Part shown: positions 14,987 to 23,569 of the stretch, in pieces
How positions within the stretch are numbered: position 1 is the first letter of the stretch
Layout: every line of letters starts with the position of its first letter
Assembly: GCA_945876565.1 (NCBI GenBank)
Contig: CAMCOS010000026.1
Location: 1 to 36,721, forward strand
Direction: 5' to 3'
Source of the DNA: Lautropia mirabilis
Lineage (GTDB): Bacteria > Pseudomonadota > Gammaproteobacteria > Burkholderiales > Burkholderiaceae_B
Length of the DNA: 36,721 bases
Position numbers and translations under genes: made by a program
The notes under the pieces: generated by a model
Told to the model about the DNA's origin: nothing
Databases searched by the model: none
What the model saw: only the letters and a program-made list of their open reading frames with translations

Positions 14987-15523
14987 ATGCTGGTGCTCAT
15001 TCATTTGGCACTGACTTTTGGCATGCTGTCGCTGTTGGCGGTTGGCGGTGGCACGGCTGTTTTGCATGAGATGCAAGAAGTGTTGCATCAGAGTTACCAA
15101 ATTTCCGCTGAAAAGTTCGTGCACATATATAGCGTTGGTCAGCTTGCGCCAGGCCCGAACATGACCATGGTGCTGATTTTTGGGTTTCAGATCGCCGGTG
15201 CTTTGGGTGCGGCGGTTGTTGGTTTGTCTTTCTTTTTGCCATCTAGTTTTATGTGTTTCTGGATTGGCCGGGTTTGGAACCGAATTGGCGATACGCCGTG
15301 GCGGCGCAGCGTGCAAAGTGCGCTTGAACCGATATCGATTGGCCTGATGTGTTCGGGTGTCTACGCGGTGGCCAAGGCCGCACTAGTTGGTCCGCTGACG
15401 ATTTCGCTGGCGGCGATTTCGTTTGTCGTTATTTACTTTACGCGCGTCAACCCGGTCTACGTGATTCTGGGTTTGGGTGGCGCAGGTGCCGCGATCAATT
15501 ATTGGTTGTCGCTGGCTCACTAG
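14987..15523 (+). CDS. chrA: ChrA-family transporter, C-terminal half protein
   Basis: The 178-residue second half of the CHR pair. It carries the same core in variant form: LLAVGGGTAVLHEMQEVL, then ISAEKFVHIYSVGQLAPGPNM, followed by hydrophobic segments to the end. The start at 14987 has an AGG site 6 nt upstream. A longer frame back to 14702 overlaps the first half and is not supported. The two halves probably assemble as a heterodimer with opposite membrane orientations, as shown for other short-chain CHR pairs. The gene ends 82 nt before the convergent histidine kinase gene. Confidence 0.85.
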   Translation: MLVLIHLALTFGMLSLLAVGGGTAVLHEMQEVLHQSYQISAEKFVHIYSVGQLAPGPNMTMVLIFGFQIAGALGAAVVGLSFFLPSSFMCFWIGRVWNRIGDTPWRRSVQSALEPISIGLMCSGVYAVAKAALVGPLTISLAAISFVVIYFTRVNPVYVILGLGGAGAAINYWLSLAH

Positions 15524-15605
15524 CGGCTTGGCCCTAGGTCGTAAACTACTTCGATACCGTTCGTTTTGTTCATGCGAACAGCCGGCATGCTTCCGTTTGT
15601 CTGTC

Positions 15606-16997
15606 TTAGCTTAGCCGCGGCAATACGACTCTAAACCACGCGCCTGAACCGCGCGCGTTGCCAGCCTGAATCTGGCCGCCATGGTTTTGTAGGATTTGTT
15701 GGGATAGCCACAATCCGATGCCACTGCCACCTTGATCATCTGACACGTACAGCTGCCAGATATTGGGCAGAACACTTGGGTCAATTCCACGGCCGTTGTC
15801 ACTGAACGTCAAAATACAGGACAGTGTTTCTACTTTGCACTCGATGGTGATGTACCTGCTTCGTTGTTGTGTTGATAGTGCATTGATGCTGTTGGAAATC
15901 AGGTTGATGAATACTGTTTCAAGTTGCCTGGCTTGCACCGGCACGACGCAATCAAAATTGCCTTGTAAACGTACTTCGATATGATCGGCTATCAGCCGAG
16001 GCTTTAGTGTTTTGACTGATTGCTCGATGACATCGTCAATGGCTGCGGCTGTCCTGTCCGTTCGTTTGGGACGAAAGACTTCCTCGAGCTGACCGATCAT
16101 GTCGGCGCTACGCTCGCACTGGGTGCATAGAAATTCGACTTGTGCGTTGAGGTCGTTGATTTCATTGGATTTGAGCTGTGCTTGCAGGTTCTTGGATGCC
16201 AGCAGTAGCGTGGTGAGTGGTTGGCGTAGCTCATGCGCAAGCGTCTGCCCGATGACCGCTGACTGGTCGCTGCGGTTGTGGCGTGACAATGCGTTAAGCA
16301 GCAGGTCTTTCTCCTTCAGTAATACCCGCAGTGTTTCGTTTTTGTTGAGCATTTTTTCTAGCTCAAACGTCATGACGGTGAGGTAGCTCATGGCATTGGC
16401 CATAAGCCAAACCCACCGCAAAAGTACCATGACCAAAGGCTCCTCATAGAGCGTCATCTGTTGATTGGTGGGTGCGGGCTGTATGACGGTAAACATTAAA
16501 CGAGAGAAGGCACAAATGAATTCGATGGCAAACGTGGATGCCAGCACCAGCAACTGTGTCGATCGGCTCCTTCGGTAGTAACTGATCGTGCAGTAGAACA
16601 AATAAGCGGTGATCAGAGACATGGTGATATGAATCAGGTGCAGGCGAACGGTGTAGGGCGCCGTGGCTCGCAGGTATTCAAGCACAACGGTGTAAAGGAT
16701 TGCCCCGACCACGATCCAGATGGGCACGGCGGTCTTGCCCGTTTGCCAGTAACGAAGCTGAAGACTCATGGCGAGGTAGGCAACCAGCAGTCCGAGGTTG
16801 GCCACGCTTAGTGCCAGAGAGCCGAACCAGGCGCTGGTGCCAAACCCAAGGTAGGAGATGGACAGTGCGATGAGCCCCCAGAACCAAAAGGCCTCGCCTT
16901 CGCGCCAGCCGTGCTCGCGGTTCAGTACGAAAGAGTTGATGGCACTGACGATTAGCACGCAGGCGACAGAAACAAAAACCAGGTGGTCGCCGCTCAT
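15606..16997 (-). CDS. Membrane sensor histidine kinase
   Basis: A sensor kinase of 463 residues. About seven hydrophobic segments fill residues 5-215, without a large periplasmic loop, so it probably senses something within or at the membrane. A helical linker leads to the dimerisation domain with the phosphorylated His255 in LAHELRQPLTT. The catalytic domain has its N box (NLISNSINAL), the Asp motif DNGRGIDP and the Gly motif GGSGIGLWL, so ATP binding looks intact. The response regulator gene ends 6 nt upstream of this start, and the two form an operon transcribed regulator first. The signal is unknown; the pairing with a FixJ-type regulator resembles respiration- or redox-related systems. 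Confidence 0.87.
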   Translation of the reverse strand: MSGDHLVFVSVACVLIVSAINSFVLNREHGWREGEAFWFWGLIALSISYLGFGTSAWFGSLALSVANLGLLVAYLAMSLQLRYWQTGKTAVPIWIVVGAILYTVVLEYLRATAPYTVRLHLIHITMSLITAYLFYCTISYYRRSRSTQLLVLASTFAIEFICAFSRLMFTVIQPAPTNQQMTLYEEPLVMVLLRWVWLMANAMSYLTVMTFELEKMLNKNETLRVLLKEKDLLLNALSRHNRSDQSAVIGQTLAHELRQPLTTLLLASKNLQAQLKSNEINDLNAQVEFLCTQCERSADMIGQLEEVFRPKRTDRTAAAIDDVIEQSVKTLKPRLIADHIEVRLQGNFDCVVPVQARQLETVFINLISNSINALSTQQRSRYITIECKVETLSCILTFSDNGRGIDPSVLPNIWQLYVSDDQGGSGIGLWLSQQILQNHGGQIQAGNARGSGAWFRVVLPRLS

Positions 16998-17003
16998 GAC
17001 AAA

Positions 17004-17633
17004 CTAGGGGTTTGCGGCGGACGATGGTCTGCTTGCCAGCAAAACAGCTTCAGTCATGGTGTTGGCACCGGTCTTGTGCAGAATATTGGAGCGGTGCATT
17101 TTGATGGTTCTAACGCTCAGATCCAGGATTTGAGCAATCTGCTCGCTGCGCATGCCCTTGGCAATACAGTCAAGCACCGTTTGTTCGCGCGGTGTCAGGC
17201 GATAAGTATTGGTTGCTTGATGCTCGTGGAAATGGCCAAGTGACTTGTTGATGGCTTGAATGAGCGCCGTCTCATCAAAGGGCTTGAGCAAGAAATCAAC
17301 TGCACCTTGTTTCATACCAGCAATCGCTTCACTGATGTGACTATTGCCGGATATAAACACGATGGGCACAACGAGATTCATGGCTTCCAACTTGGCCTGT
17401 ACCTCGAGCCCACTCATGGCCGGCAGACGCATGTCTAATAAAAGACATGCCTTAGGGGCAGAGTTCGCAGTCAGCCAATCAAAAAACGGTGCAGGCCCCG
17501 CAAAGTCCCGTGCCACAAAACCATACCGCTTTAGTGTCTGGCAAAGCATGAAACGCAATGCCTGATCGTCCTCGATGATCAGCACCTGTGCTTTAAGCGA
17601 TTCGACTGGTCTGGGCTGACGATGGTCTTTCAT
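17004..17633 (-). CDS. FixJ/NarL-type response regulator
   Basis: A DNA-binding response regulator of 209 residues. The receiver domain (about 15-130) has the acidic pair Glu21-Asp22-Asp23, the phosphorylated Asp67 in LLLDMRLP, and the Lys in FLLKPF. The LuxR-type helix-turn-helix (about 143-200) reads LTPREQTVLDCIAKGMRSEQ then LSVRTIKMHRSNIL. The pattern FISGNSHISEAIAGMKQGAV is typical of FixJ/TtrR relatives. The start at 17633 has GGAAG upstream. It is co-transcribed with the histidine kinase. Repeats in the divergent upstream region may be its binding sites. Confidence 0.9.
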   Translation of the reverse strand: MKDHRQPRPVESLKAQVLIIEDDQALRFMLCQTLKRYGFVARDFAGPAPFFDWLTANSAPKACLLLDMRLPAMSGLEVQAKLEAMNLVVPIVFISGNSHISEAIAGMKQGAVDFLLKPFDETALIQAINKSLGHFHEHQATNTYRLTPREQTVLDCIAKGMRSEQIAQILDLSVRTIKMHRSNILHKTGANTMTEAVLLASRPSSAANP

Positions 17634-17664
17634 GAAAAACTTCCAGGCAATAGCGATGTCATAT

Positions 17665-17748
17665 CACCAAATTTGATAAATTATCGGATAGTTGGACGAA
17701 GTGAAATCCCCAAGGTACACGTTGGACGTATTTTGCATCAATTTGGTG
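17665..17748. promoter_or_regulatory. Inverted and direct repeats between the regulator and the HTH pseudogene
   Basis: CACCAAATTTGAT (17665-17677) faces ATCAATTTGGTG (17737-17748), an inverted pair with one extra base in the first arm. Between them GTTGGACG occurs at 17691-17698 and again at 17721-17728, exactly 30 bp apart, three DNA turns. This lies in the divergent promoter region of the two-component operon, so one of the sets may bind the response regulator. Confidence 0.4.
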
Positions 17749-17767
17749 CGTTTAAGCAGTCAAAACG

Positions 17768-18214
17768 ATGGCACACCAAAAACAATACATGGTCTTTTGG
17801 ACGTTGCTTCTGCGATCGCCGTCAAACAGACTGCCGCACGTAGTTGACCGTGACACACTGGCCAACAGCCTGATGCTGTCGCCCAAGCAGATTAAGGCGC
17901 TAGAGCAAGGCGACCGGTGTTCATTTCATGCCTACGGCATTTATTTGCGAGCCATGCGTCAGGCACTCGATTAGGCGCAGCTACTAGACGACCCGGAGGT
18001 GCTGGCCTGCTTTCAGAGGCTTGTCGAGGACGATACGCGCAAGCCCCTCATGAGTTATGTGCTGCAGGTTGAACAAACGGTTAATAAACAATTCGATGTG
18101 GCGCCACAGGATGCGCAACCAGGCAGACATCCCAAGCGCAACGGGGTATATGCTCTGGTGGTATGTGCGCTTGTGTTGCTGTTTGGTGTGATGGTGTTCG
18201 GTGTGAGTCACTAA
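17768..18214 (+). pseudogene. Membrane-anchored HTH (RodZ-like) gene with an in-frame amber codon
   Basis: Two open stretches in one frame (17768-17971 and 17975-18214) are divided only by a TAG at 17972-17974. Before it stands a helix-turn-helix of the RodZ N-terminal kind (DTLANSLMLSPKQIKALEQG, then FHAYGIYLRAMRQALD). After it come AQLLDDPEVLACFQRLVEDD, a charged linker and one hydrophobic segment (ALVVCALVLLFGVMVF) near the C-terminus. The joined product would be about 148 residues: cytoplasmic HTH plus one membrane span. A CAG-to-TAG change would explain the stop. The upstream helix part is also shortened, and no ribosome site precedes the ATG, so a decayed gene is the simplest reading. 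Read-through cannot be excluded. Confidence 0.6.
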
Positions 18215-18325
18215 CCATGTACTTTGGTACAGGTTGGACCGAGTGGGTCTAGCATTGTTGACGCTAAAATCAGCGGAAAACAAAGTAAGGCAACCGTTGA
18301 GTGTTTGATCGCCGTGAATTTACGT

Positions 18326-19288
18326 ATGCTTCTGTCGGCATTTCGGCATCACCATACCAACCTCTCAATGGTTTGCGTTTTGGGGCTCATTTGTTTGTTT
18401 AGCCCGTTCAGCGCAGCCCAAAAACTCACGCTGCCCAAGGACATCAAGCGCAATGCCGATGATGTCCTAGCGCTCATGGCGTTTGCCGCGGTTCCAGATT
18501 TAACATCGAGTTTTCTGTCGATTGATGACACGCGAGTAGGTGACACCCGTCTGTCTATTACGCAATTTGCGGGCGGCGAGACTATCAGCAAAGCCTATCC
18601 GGTGTACCTAGAGGGATCGGCTGCGTTTATGCGATTTGATCCGACGTTTGTGGCCACCAGGGGAGAAGAGCAGCGAGCGCTGCCAGCGCGCTGGAATTCC
18701 GTGGCGTTAACGGGTGGCATCGGCTGGGATTTTGAGATCATGCCGAATCTGGTGCTCAGGCCTATTTTCAACTTCTCGCTTGGGCATGTTGAGTCCGATT
18801 TGTCGCTCGTGGGTCGTTTAGCCGATTTCAAGCGAGATGTGTCATTGGATTTTCTGGACAATGGCCGCTTGAATGCCTACGGCCTGGGCGGCTCGCTGAT
18901 GCTGGACTACACGCTGGTTAAGACCGAGTATGAAGTGGATGTTGAGCTGCGTTACACCAGCATTGCACTCAAGACGTTTGATTCTTCTGAAGTGGTCAGT
19001 GGCAGTGCTGCGGCGCAAGCGGTTAGTCTTTACTCGCGCTATCGGGCGCCCACTGGGTTGACCGTCATGGACCGGCCGTTACGTTATGTGCTTGAGCTGG
19101 CCAACACCACGTATTTGGGTGATCAGCGTGGGTTGCTGGGTTTTAACTATTTGACTTCCGTGGGCGCGGGCATTGAGTTTGATTCGAGTGACAAACTCTC
19201 TTGGCTGTCACGTACGCGTATTGTGGCGCGCTACGCCTTCGGACAGAATGTTCGAGGGTTTGCGATTGGGCTAGCGGTGACGTTCTAG
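18326..19288 (+). CDS. Outer-membrane beta-barrel protein, autotransporter-barrel-like
   Basis: A protein of 320 residues. The signal peptide ends near FSAAQ (about residue 31). The rest alternates polar and hydrophobic residues in strands typical of a 12-14 strand barrel, for example LRPIFNFSLGHVESDL, GGSLMLDYTLVKTEYEVDV and IVARYAFGQNVRGFAIGL, and it ends in valine-threonine-phenylalanine, the C-terminal aromatic that the BAM complex recognises. No passenger domain is present, so it resembles the solitary autotransporter barrels (Omp_AT type). The ATG at 18326 gives a sound signal peptide; in-frame starts upstream are possible. Function unknown. It follows the HTH pseudogene and could be a target of the nearby two-component system. 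Confidence 0.65.
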   Translation: MLLSAFRHHHTNLSMVCVLGLICLFSPFSAAQKLTLPKDIKRNADDVLALMAFAAVPDLTSSFLSIDDTRVGDTRLSITQFAGGETISKAYPVYLEGSAAFMRFDPTFVATRGEEQRALPARWNSVALTGGIGWDFEIMPNLVLRPIFNFSLGHVESDLSLVGRLADFKRDVSLDFLDNGRLNAYGLGGSLMLDYTLVKTEYEVDVELRYTSIALKTFDSSEVVSGSAAAQAVSLYSRYRAPTGLTVMDRPLRYVLELANTTYLGDQRGLLGFNYLTSVGAGIEFDSSDKLSWLSRTRIVARYAFGQNVRGFAIGLAVTF

Positions 19289-19423
19289 ATGTGGTCTTGT
19301 TTTGTCTCGTCTGTCATTCATTGATCGGCGTGTCCCCGTGGACATCAATGCATTCGATAAATCGTTCGGTATCATCTGCAAACATCGGGTTTGCGATGTG
19401 GGCAGTTAACAATAGAGTGTTTG

Positions 19424-20395
19424 ATGAAACGTTTGCTACTTGGCTTGATCATCGGTGTTGCTAGCGTAGCGCATGCCGCAGAAATTTTGCCGTCATGGAA
19501 CGACTCGGCTAGCAAGACAGCCATTGTTGAGTTTGTGGAGCAAGTCACGAACCCAGGCGCGCCGACATTTGTTTCGCCCAATGACCGGATCGCGGTGTTT
19601 GACAACGATGGCACGCTGTGGAGCGAGCAGCCCGTCTATGTGCAAATTGCATTCCTCCTAGATCGGGTCAAAGCGCTGGCGTCCGAGCATCCCGAATGGC
19701 AAACCACACAGCCTTTCAAAGCAGTGCTCGATGGGGATTTAGAGCCTTTGTTGCAAGGTGGTGCGCACAGCCTCTTGCCGCTGGTGGCAGCCACCCATGC
19801 TGGCATGACAAGCGATGAGTACCATCAAGTGGTTCGCGAATGGCTCGCCACCGCAAAGAACCCGCAGACGGGGCTTCTCTATACGCAGATGGTGTATCAG
19901 CCGATGCTTGAGTTGCTCGATTACCTGCGCGCCAGTGGCTTTAAGACCTACATCGTCTCAGGTGGCGGCATGGAATTCATGCGGGCTTGGGTCGAAGATA
20001 TCTACGGCATACCGCCTGAGCAGGTGATCGGTTCGTCCTTGAAATCAAAGTTTGAGGTACGTGATGGTGAGCCGGTGGTTCTGAGGCTGCCTGAGGTTGC
20101 GTTTGTCAATGACAAAGAAGGCAAGCCCGTGGCCATTGACCAGTACATCGGTAAGCGCCCCGTCATGGCATTTGGTAACTCGGACGGCGATTTGCAGATG
20201 TTGCAGTGGACTATGGCCGGTGACGGACCTCGGTTCGGCTTGATTGTGCATCATACCGACAGCGAGCGCGAGGTTGCCTACGATCGCGACTCGAAGATCG
20301 GGCAGTTGAATCGTGCGCTAGATCTGGCACTAGCGACGGGTTGGACCGTGGTCGACATGAAAAACGACTGGAAAACCGTCTTTCCTAAAAACTGA
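19424..20395 (+). CDS. Exported HAD-superfamily phosphatase-like hydrolase
   Basis: A haloacid dehalogenase-fold hydrolase of 323 residues. A signal peptide ends near AHA (residue 18), so it acts in the periplasm. Motif I, FDNDGTLW, gives nucleophile Asp60 and acid/base Asp62; the Ser motif appears as YIVSGGGMEFMR; the acidic metal motif appears as AFGNSDGDLQML. This set points to phosphatase activity, and relatives are annotated as exported phosphoserine-phosphatase-like proteins. The start at 19424 is the in-frame ATG before the signal peptide, with GAG upstream. It stands 253 nt before an arylsulfatase gene, a pairing seen in other proteobacteria. It may act on the same ester substrates (inference). 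Confidence 0.82.
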   Translation: MKRLLLGLIIGVASVAHAAEILPSWNDSASKTAIVEFVEQVTNPGAPTFVSPNDRIAVFDNDGTLWSEQPVYVQIAFLLDRVKALASEHPEWQTTQPFKAVLDGDLEPLLQGGAHSLLPLVAATHAGMTSDEYHQVVREWLATAKNPQTGLLYTQMVYQPMLELLDYLRASGFKTYIVSGGGMEFMRAWVEDIYGIPPEQVIGSSLKSKFEVRDGEPVVLRLPEVAFVNDKEGKPVAIDQYIGKRPVMAFGNSDGDLQMLQWTMAGDGPRFGLIVHHTDSEREVAYDRDSKIGQLNRALDLALATGWTVVDMKNDWKTVFPKN

Positions 20396-20648
20396 CGTGT
20401 TCATTTAAACTGTCCTTGCAATCAAATACCAAGCACTTGGGACTGGATTGGGTGGGGATTGGAGGAGTTGGTCGGTCGTGGCAGGAGCTGGTATGACTTA
20501 GTAGGACTTGATAGGGTTGCAGTGTATCGGCAGTCGCCTGGTCGGCGGGCAAGCAGCCCTGTCCTTAAGTACGTAGTTGCACCACGGTATTACCCTTAAC
20601 GTCAGTTTTTGTGAATCTGTCTTTTTTATCTTCCTTTAGGGAAACTGC
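20396..20648 (+). other. Upstream region of the sulfatase operon
   Basis: No gene is seen in this 253-nt gap. Its first part is unusually G-rich on the plus strand, with many short TGG and AGG runs (about 20437-20515). AGGGA lies 6 nt before the sulfatase ATG. I cannot name a promoter with confidence. Confidence 0.4.
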
Positions 20649-22190
20649 ATGAAGTCCAAGCTCAAACAATCCGTACTGGCTGCTGCGCTGGTGGCTGGCC
20701 TGTCGCTAGGCCCCAATGCGCTGGCTGCTGATAAGCCCAATATCCTGGTCATCATGGGTGATGACATCGGTCAGTTCAATATCAGTGCCTACAATATGGG
20801 CATGATGGGTTATCGCACCCCCAATATTGATAGCATCGCTAGGCAGGGCGTGTTGTTTACCGATTGGTATGGTCAGCAAAGTAGTACCGCTGGACGTGCA
20901 GCATTCATCACAGGGCAGTCGCCGATTCGCACGGGTTTGACCAAGGTTGGCTTGCCTGGCACCCCTGAAGGAATGCAAAAGGAAGACCCCACGCTTGCAA
21001 CCATCCTAAAGTCCCAAGGCTATGTAACCGGCCAATTTGGTAAGAACCATCTGGGTGATGGCGACGACATGTTGCCCACCAGGCATGGGTTTGACGAGTT
21101 CTTTGGCAACCTCTACCACCTCAACGCAGAGCAGGAGCCTGAACATCCCGACTACCCCAAAAATCCGGAGTTCAAGAAGAAGTTCGGTCCGCGTGGCGTG
21201 ATTCACAGCTTTGCTGATGGCAAGGTGACTGACACTGGACCGCTGACCATCGAGCGTATGCGAACGATTGACGATGAAGTCATGGGCAAGACGCTGAACT
21301 TCATGGAGCGTGCGAAGAAGGATGACAAGCCGTTTTTTATCTGGTGGAACTCCACCCGCATGCATATCTTTACGCACTTAAAGCCCGAGTCAGTTGGCAA
21401 GACGGGTTTGGGCATTTATGCCGATGGCATGGTTGAGCATGATGGTCATGTGGGTCAGTTGCTTGACAAGCTCAAGGAGCTCGGGCTCGATGAGAACACG
21501 ATCGTGGTTTACACCACGGACAACGGTGCTGAGACATTTACTTGGCCAGACGGTGGCACCACGATGTTTCGTGGCGAGAAAAACACCAACTGGGAGGGTG
21601 GCTATCGCGTGCCAGCCATGATGAAGTGGCCAGGTGTGGTCAAGCCTGGCACCGTGGTCAACAACATTGGTGCACACGAAGACCTGTTTGAGACCTTTGC
21701 CGAAGCGGGTGGTGCAAAGGACATCAAAGAAACGCTGCTCAAAGGCACCAAAATTGGTGATCGTGAATACAAGGTTCACTTGGATAGCTATAACCTAAAG
21801 CCTGCCCTAGAAGGCAAGGGTGCTTGGCCGCGCAAGGACTTCATTTACTGGACCGATGATGGCAATGTGGCCGCTGTGCGCTATGAGAACTGGAAAATCA
21901 CGTTCTTAAAGCAAGAAGCTGAGGGTCTGCGGGTATGGCAAGAGCCGTTTGTGCAGTTGCGTGCGCCGCTTATCACGAACCTGCGCATGGATCCGTTTGA
22001 GCGGGCTGAGCATGAAAATGCCATGGGATTTCAGAAATGGTATCTGGATCACATGTTTGTGATCGCACCGGCTGCAGCCTATGTGGGCAAATGGTTGCAA
22101 AGCTTCAAGGAATTTCCGCCGCGTCAAAAGCCGGGCAGCTTTAACCTGGATCGCGTAATGGAAACGGTGATGAGCGTGCAGCAGAAATAG
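20649..22190 (+). CDS. Periplasmic arylsulfatase, Ser-type
   Basis: A sulfatase of 513 residues with a signal peptide ending near ALA (residue 26). It hydrolyses sulfate esters, by family. The metal-binding start NILVIMGDD (31-39) and the second motif GQFGKNHLGD are present. The modification site is Ser79 in S-T-A-G-R (79-83), matching S-x-A-x-R. This serine must be turned into formylglycine, and serine-type sites are served by the radical SAM enzyme anSME rather than by the oxygen-dependent FGE. The anSME gene follows after 18 nt. The domain order and length are normal for bacterial arylsulfatases; the natural substrate is unknown. Confidence 0.9.
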   Translation: MKSKLKQSVLAAALVAGLSLGPNALAADKPNILVIMGDDIGQFNISAYNMGMMGYRTPNIDSIARQGVLFTDWYGQQSSTAGRAAFITGQSPIRTGLTKVGLPGTPEGMQKEDPTLATILKSQGYVTGQFGKNHLGDGDDMLPTRHGFDEFFGNLYHLNAEQEPEHPDYPKNPEFKKKFGPRGVIHSFADGKVTDTGPLTIERMRTIDDEVMGKTLNFMERAKKDDKPFFIWWNSTRMHIFTHLKPESVGKTGLGIYADGMVEHDGHVGQLLDKLKELGLDENTIVVYTTDNGAETFTWPDGGTTMFRGEKNTNWEGGYRVPAMMKWPGVVKPGTVVNNIGAHEDLFETFAEAGGAKDIKETLLKGTKIGDREYKVHLDSYNLKPALEGKGAWPRKDFIYWTDDGNVAAVRYENWKITFLKQEAEGLRVWQEPFVQLRAPLITNLRMDPFERAEHENAMGFQKWYLDHMFVIAPAAAYVGKWLQSFKEFPPRQKPGSFNLDRVMETVMSVQQK

Positions 22191-22208
22191 CGCAAGGCCG
22201 AGATCACC

Positions 22209-23513
22209 GTGAGCACGATTAAGCCCGGTTTAAACCAACCCGCATTAAACCTGTCTGCATTAAACCAGCCCGCATTAAACCTGCCCGAATTACCTGCGGG
22301 CAGGCACTATCGCTATCACGCGATGATCAAGCCAACTGGTGCCGAGTGCAATATCGATTGTGACTATTGCTTTTATCTCCACAAAACCGATTTGCTGGAT
22401 CACAAGCCGCATGCCCGCATGGATGAGGCAACGCTTGAACAACATATCTGTCAATACATCGAAAGCCAGACGGGCGATGAAGTGGTGTTTTCTTGGCAAG
22501 GCGGCGAGCCCACATTGATGGGTTTGGCCTTCTACGAGAAAGTGGTTCAGTTGCAGCGCAAGTACGCTAGACCTCACCAACGAATAGAAAACGATCTGCA
22601 AACCAACGGCATTGCCTTAGATGACGCGTGGATCGAGTTTTTAAAAGCCAACGGCTTTCATGTTGGGTTGTCCATTGATGGGCCTCGTGAGTTACACGAC
22701 AGTCATCGCAAGACCCGAAGTGGTAAGCCGACGTTTGATCTGGTCATGAAGGCTGCCAAGATGCTGGTGGATGCTCAAGTGCCGTTTGCCGCACTCTGCG
22801 TGGTTAACCGAGACAATGCGCTGCACCCCAAGGCGGTCTATCGGTTCTTAGTCGATGAGGTGGGTGCGCAGCGTGTGCAGTTCAACGCAGCAGTGGAGCC
22901 GAAGTTTTTTAAATCGAGTGCGCCAGCCAAGATTGAAGCGTCATCGATTCCGATCCAGGACTCGCCGCGCGCCAAGCCCGACCATCCTTTGTCGGTGGTG
23001 ACACCTTGGTCGGTCGATCCGGATGACTATGGAAAATTTCTGAGCGGTGTCTGGGATGAGTGGTTGACCACTGATTTTGGTCGTGTGCATGTCAATCTGT
23101 TTGAAACAGCGATTGCACAAGCTGCTGGCATGCCGGCTCAGACCTGTACCCAAGCGGAGTTTTGTGGCAAGGGACTGGCCGTGGAACACGACGGTGAGGT
23201 ATTCTCGTGTGATCACTTTGTGTATCCGGACTATCGGATTGGCAACGTTCATGACAAGCATCTTGGCGACATGGCTTTCTCTGCCGAGCAAGAGTCGTTC
23301 GGCATGGCCAAGCGCGATACGTTACCCAAGCAGTGCAAGCAGTGTGACTACTTGAAGCTTTGTTGGGGTGAATGCCCCAAGAACCGTCTCATCAAGGCGC
23401 GCGATGGGGAGCCTGGGCTGAACTATCTGTGCTCTGGCCTATATGCCTTTTACCAGCACATTGGGCCGGATGTGGTGCGGATTTTGAAGTACTTGGGGTA
23501 TTTGAAAGCTTAA
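22209..23513 (+). CDS. Anaerobic sulfatase-maturating enzyme (radical SAM/SPASM)
   Basis: A cytoplasmic radical SAM enzyme of 434 residues that oxidises the sulfatase Ser or Cys to formylglycine. The S-adenosylmethionine cluster motif CxxxCxxC is at 47-54 (C-N-I-D-C-D-Y-C). It is followed by FYLHK and the GGEPTLMG segment. The C-terminal SPASM cysteines for two more iron-sulfur clusters are visible (TCTQAEFCGKGLAV, VFSCDHFVYPD, QCKQCDYLKLCWGECPKNR, YLCSGL). The GTG at 22209 gives an N-terminal extension of about 30 residues made of repeats; an ATG at 22323 would start within the conserved domain and is probably too late. It is in an operon with its presumed substrate, the sulfatase just upstream. 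Confidence 0.9.
   Translation: MSTIKPGLNQPALNLSALNQPALNLPELPAGRHYRYHAMIKPTGAECNIDCDYCFYLHKTDLLDHKPHARMDEATLEQHICQYIESQTGDEVVFSWQGGEPTLMGLAFYEKVVQLQRKYARPHQRIENDLQTNGIALDDAWIEFLKANGFHVGLSIDGPRELHDSHRKTRSGKPTFDLVMKAAKMLVDAQVPFAALCVVNRDNALHPKAVYRFLVDEVGAQRVQFNAAVEPKFFKSSAPAKIEASSIPIQDSPRAKPDHPLSVVTPWSVDPDDYGKFLSGVWDEWLTTDFGRVHVNLFETAIAQAAGMPAQTCTQAEFCGKGLAVEHDGEVFSCDHFVYPDYRIGNVHDKHLGDMAFSAEQESFGMAKRDTLPKQCKQCDYLKLCWGECPKNRLIKARDGEPGLNYLCSGLYAFYQHIGPDVVRILKYLGYLKA
22230..22289 (+). repeat. Four 15-bp repeats at the start of the anSME gene
   Basis: Four units of 15 bp, beginning TTAAACC, alternate in two versions and so form two 30-bp repeats. They encode four pentapeptides of the form L-N-(Q/L)-(P/S)-(A/E), residues 8-27, upstream of the radical SAM domain. 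The repeats are in frame and could change in number by slippage. Confidence 0.85.
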
Positions 23514-23569
23514 TTCACTGGTGACTGTCGCTCTGGACGCCATAAGCCAACCCCTGCCACGATACCGAA

